10,316 nt of DNA from NCBI GenBank assembly GCA_964651755.1, contig CAZYZD010000080.1, positions 1-10,316 of the forward strand, written 5' to 3'. The stretch's first letter is position 1. The number at the start of each line of letters is the position of its first letter. Of this stretch, positions 8,497 to 10,316 are shown piece after piece. A model generated the notes under the pieces. The model was not told the DNA's origin and did not search any database. It saw only the letters and a list, made by a program, of their open reading frames with translations. This DNA is from QNZT01 sp964651755 (GTDB taxonomy: Bacteria; Campylobacterota; Campylobacteria; Campylobacterales; QNZT01). A program made the position numbers and the translations under genes.

Positions 8497-10316
8497 CTAC
8501 ACCGCCACCATTGCTATATAATAACATCGCATACATCTGCTTGCTTCGTTAATCGCCTGTTCCTGCGTAAAGCCGAAATTGACTTCATCCTGAGAATATT
8601 TACGCGTTTCAACATCCATCTTTTCACTGACTTCTCTTGGAAGTCCTGCAACCCAGCCTTTGACTTTTTCATTTTTGTCATAAACTCTGAGCGCTCGCAA
8701 ATGATCTTCCATAATCTCATCATCCAATAAAGTCAGTTTCCCATCATGAACATAACGACTTATCACAGATGCAGCCCGTTTCGCCTGTCCAACTGCATTG
8801 ACAATTGTCATAGGTCCATATTCACAGTCACCTGCTGCAAAAATACCAGCTCTGCTTGTCTGATAGGTTTTACCGTCGGTTTTGAGTGTGTTCCAGCTTG
8901 TTAGCTCCAGTTCCCACTCTTCAGGAATATATCCAAGGTCAGCATCCTGAGAAACAGCAGGAATCAAATAATCACACTCTATCTCAAAATCTTCACCTTC
9001 GATTTTTACCAGCTGTGCACGTCCGCCATTTGGATCAGGCACAAGCTCAAAGCGATTTACTTTTAGTTTTTTCAGAACATTATCTTCATCGTAAATTTCT
9101 TCAATCGCTGAGTGGAAAATAAATTCAACACCCTCTTCCACTGCTTCATGATACTCTTCATAAGAGGTATTTCGTATGATTGTCTTTTCATCTCTACGAT
9201 AAAGCATAATCACCTTTTCAGCACCTGCACGAATCGAGCAACGTACAACATCCATTGAAGTAAAACCACCACCGACACAGACAATTGTTTTACCGGTAAG
9301 ATCTACTGCCGGCGCCAAATTCCACTTGATATTTAAATTGATCTGATCCAGAAACGGAATCGCAGGCCAGTAACCTTCCATATCAGGACGCTCATTTTTA
9401 GCTCTTACTTTTTTACTGATTCTTGTACCGCTTGCCAGCAAAACAGCATCATACTCTTTTTCAAATTTTCTCAGCATATCCGGTGTAACAGGCGTATTGG
9501 TATAAAAAGTCACCCCTTCCAGTGCTTCAATCGCCTCAATATCTTTTTTATATGCTTCCCATGGCATACGATACTCCGGTACACCGACAGCAACTTCACC
9601 ACCTAGTACAGGAAGTGCTTCGTATACATCACAGGCAACACCTTCTAAAGCCAGATAATAAGCACCTGTAAGTCCTGCTGGTCCGGCACCTACAATCGCT
9701 ACTTTTTTACCATTGAGTGGTTTTTGTTCCTTTGGATAGAGAAAATCAAGACTGTGCTCTGTTTCATAGTCTGCCCCCAGACGTTTCAACTCCATGATGG
9801 AGATAGCTTCATCCAGGTTTTCTCTTCTACAAGCATCCTCACATGGATGAGGACAGACACGACCACAGGTATGTGCCAGAGGCATAGTTTTCTTTGTAGC
9901 CTGTAAACTTGCCTCAAACTGTAAATCGCGCACACCTTCAATATATGCAGGAATATCCACATGATCAGGACACGCATCCATACATGGAGCAGTTACCTTT
10001 GCAATATATTTAATGTCTTTATTATCATATTCAGGAGATTTCTTCTGGTTGTTGATGAGATCCATCACATCATCTTCAAAATATTCCAAAATATCTAAAA
10101 GTGGTTTCGGTACTGTACGACCTATTTCACACTTACTGGTCTTCATCATAGTGTCGGAAATCTCTCTCAGATGCGCTACATCGCCTTCTGTTCCTTCACC
10201 TCTGGCAATTTTGTCAAACAAATCATACAAAATCCTGCCGCCCCAGCGTCCGGGAGCACAACGACCACATGCTTCAGAATAGATCTGATACTGCGCGGCA
10301 TATTCTGTTCCTGCTT
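8497..10316 (-). CDS. NuoF-like N3 domain fused to GltD/NfnL-like FAD-NAD(P)H oxidoreductase, N-terminus beyond window
   Basis: This is the likely electron-entry flavoprotein of the complex. The frame is open to the right edge and about 605 codons are visible. The TTG at 10228-10230 is only an internal Leu. Visible residues 1-90 resemble the C-terminal domain of NuoF: YSEACGRCAPGRWGG gives Cys16 and Cys19 of the N3 motif and Cys62 fits its fourth ligand, but position 22, the third ligand, is Gly. A full GltD/NfnL-like module follows. Its N-terminal Fe-S domain has PCMDACP at 110-116 and TCGRVCPHPCEDAC at 149-162. The FAD Rossmann motif GAGPAG is at 209-214. A second nucleotide fold, GGGFTSMD at 348-355, is followed by LYRR, which in GltD enzymes binds the NADPH phosphate. 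The closing FAD motif AGIFAAGDCEYGP is at 489-501. The tail has CMRC. Its position before nuoG is where nuoF normally sits. A glutamate synthase small subunit is the alternative name, but the NuoF tail and the operon argue against that role. Whether a full FMN/NADH-binding NuoF part lies upstream cannot be seen. Confidence 0.85.
   Translation of the reverse strand, partial: AGTEYAAQYQIYSEACGRCAPGRWGGRILYDLFDKIARGEGTEGDVAHLREISDTMMKTSKCEIGRTVPKPLLDILEYFEDDVMDLINNQKKSPEYDNKDIKYIAKVTAPCMDACPDHVDIPAYIEGVRDLQFEASLQATKKTMPLAHTCGRVCPHPCEDACRRENLDEAISIMELKRLGADYETEHSLDFLYPKEQKPLNGKKVAIVGAGPAGLTGAYYLALEGVACDVYEALPVLGGEVAVGVPEYRMPWEAYKKDIEAIEALEGVTFYTNTPVTPDMLRKFEKEYDAVLLASGTRISKKVRAKNERPDMEGYWPAIPFLDQINLNIKWNLAPAVDLTGKTIVCVGGGFTSMDVVRCSIRAGAEKVIMLYRRDEKTIIRNTSYEEYHEAVEEGVEFIFHSAIEEIYDEDNVLKKLKVNRFELVPDPNGGRAQLVKIEGEDFEIECDYLIPAVSQDADLGYIPEEWELELTSWNTLKTDGKTYQTSRAGIFAAGDCEYGPMTIVNAVGQAKRAASVISRYVHDGKLTLLDDEIMEDHLRALRVYDKNEKVKGWVAGLPREVSEKMDVETRKYSQDEVNFGFTQEQAINEASRCMRCYYIAMVAV

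Noticed and set aside
8446..8730. Plus-strand open frame crossing the nuoG copy 2/flavoprotein junction
   Set aside because: It is antisense to two well-supported genes, has no recognisable product, and its composition fits a shadow frame.
8497..10142. A free-standing glutamate synthase small subunit (GltD)
   Set aside because: It is in frame with a NuoF-type N3 domain and embedded in the nuo operon directly before nuoG, and no gltB is visible nearby. A role in complex I is more likely.
10228..10230. TTG as the start of the flavoprotein gene
   Set aside because: The frame continues upstream to the window edge through a clear NuoF cluster motif (CGRCAPGR), so this TTG is an internal Leu codon.
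1..10316. Internal promoters, terminators or RNA genes
   Set aside because: All gaps between genes are 9 bp or less, and the stop/start overlaps leave no room. I found no hairpin plus T-run or tRNA-like segment worth reporting.

Overview
This window is one strand of a complex I (NADH-quinone oxidoreductase, nuo) operon. All eight genes lie on the minus strand, so transcription runs from high to low coordinates. The reading order is: fused NuoF-tail/GltD-like flavoprotein (open at the right edge), nuoG copy 2, nuoG copy 1, nuoH, nuoI, nuoJ, nuoK and nuoL (open at the left edge). Genes overlap by 4 bp (ATGA) or are separated by 1-9 bp. There is no intergenic space, and I see no internal promoter, terminator, RNA gene, mobile element or CRISPR.

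The moderately low G+C, the presence of two tandem nuoG genes, and the protein wording of NuoH and NuoI point to Campylobacterota (epsilonproteobacteria). A chemolithotroph of the Sulfurovum/Sulfurimonas/Nitratiruptor kind is the best guess. This is inference from recognition, not from a search.

The membrane arm genes (nuoH, J, K, L) and the connecting 2x[4Fe-4S] subunit NuoI look canonical, with the charged residues used for proton pumping intact. The electron-input end is not canonical. (1) The protein in the NuoF position ends in a NuoF-type N3-cluster domain fused to a complete GltD/NfnL-like FAD and NAD(P)H oxidoreductase. (2) The N3 motif has Gly where the third Cys ligand should be. 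(3) There are two divergent NuoG paralogues in tandem. (4) Copy 1 has Cys residues for one more [4Fe-4S] cluster than standard NuoG, as in the ferredoxin-like domain of [FeFe]-hydrogenases, while copy 2 keeps only two of those four Cys. (5) Both copies have lost the N7 cluster site.

The simplest reading is a complex I with a rebuilt electron-entry module. It may exchange electrons with NAD(P)H or a low-potential carrier through the GltD-like flavoprotein. In an autotroph it may also run in reverse to make reductant. The carrier and the direction are inference.
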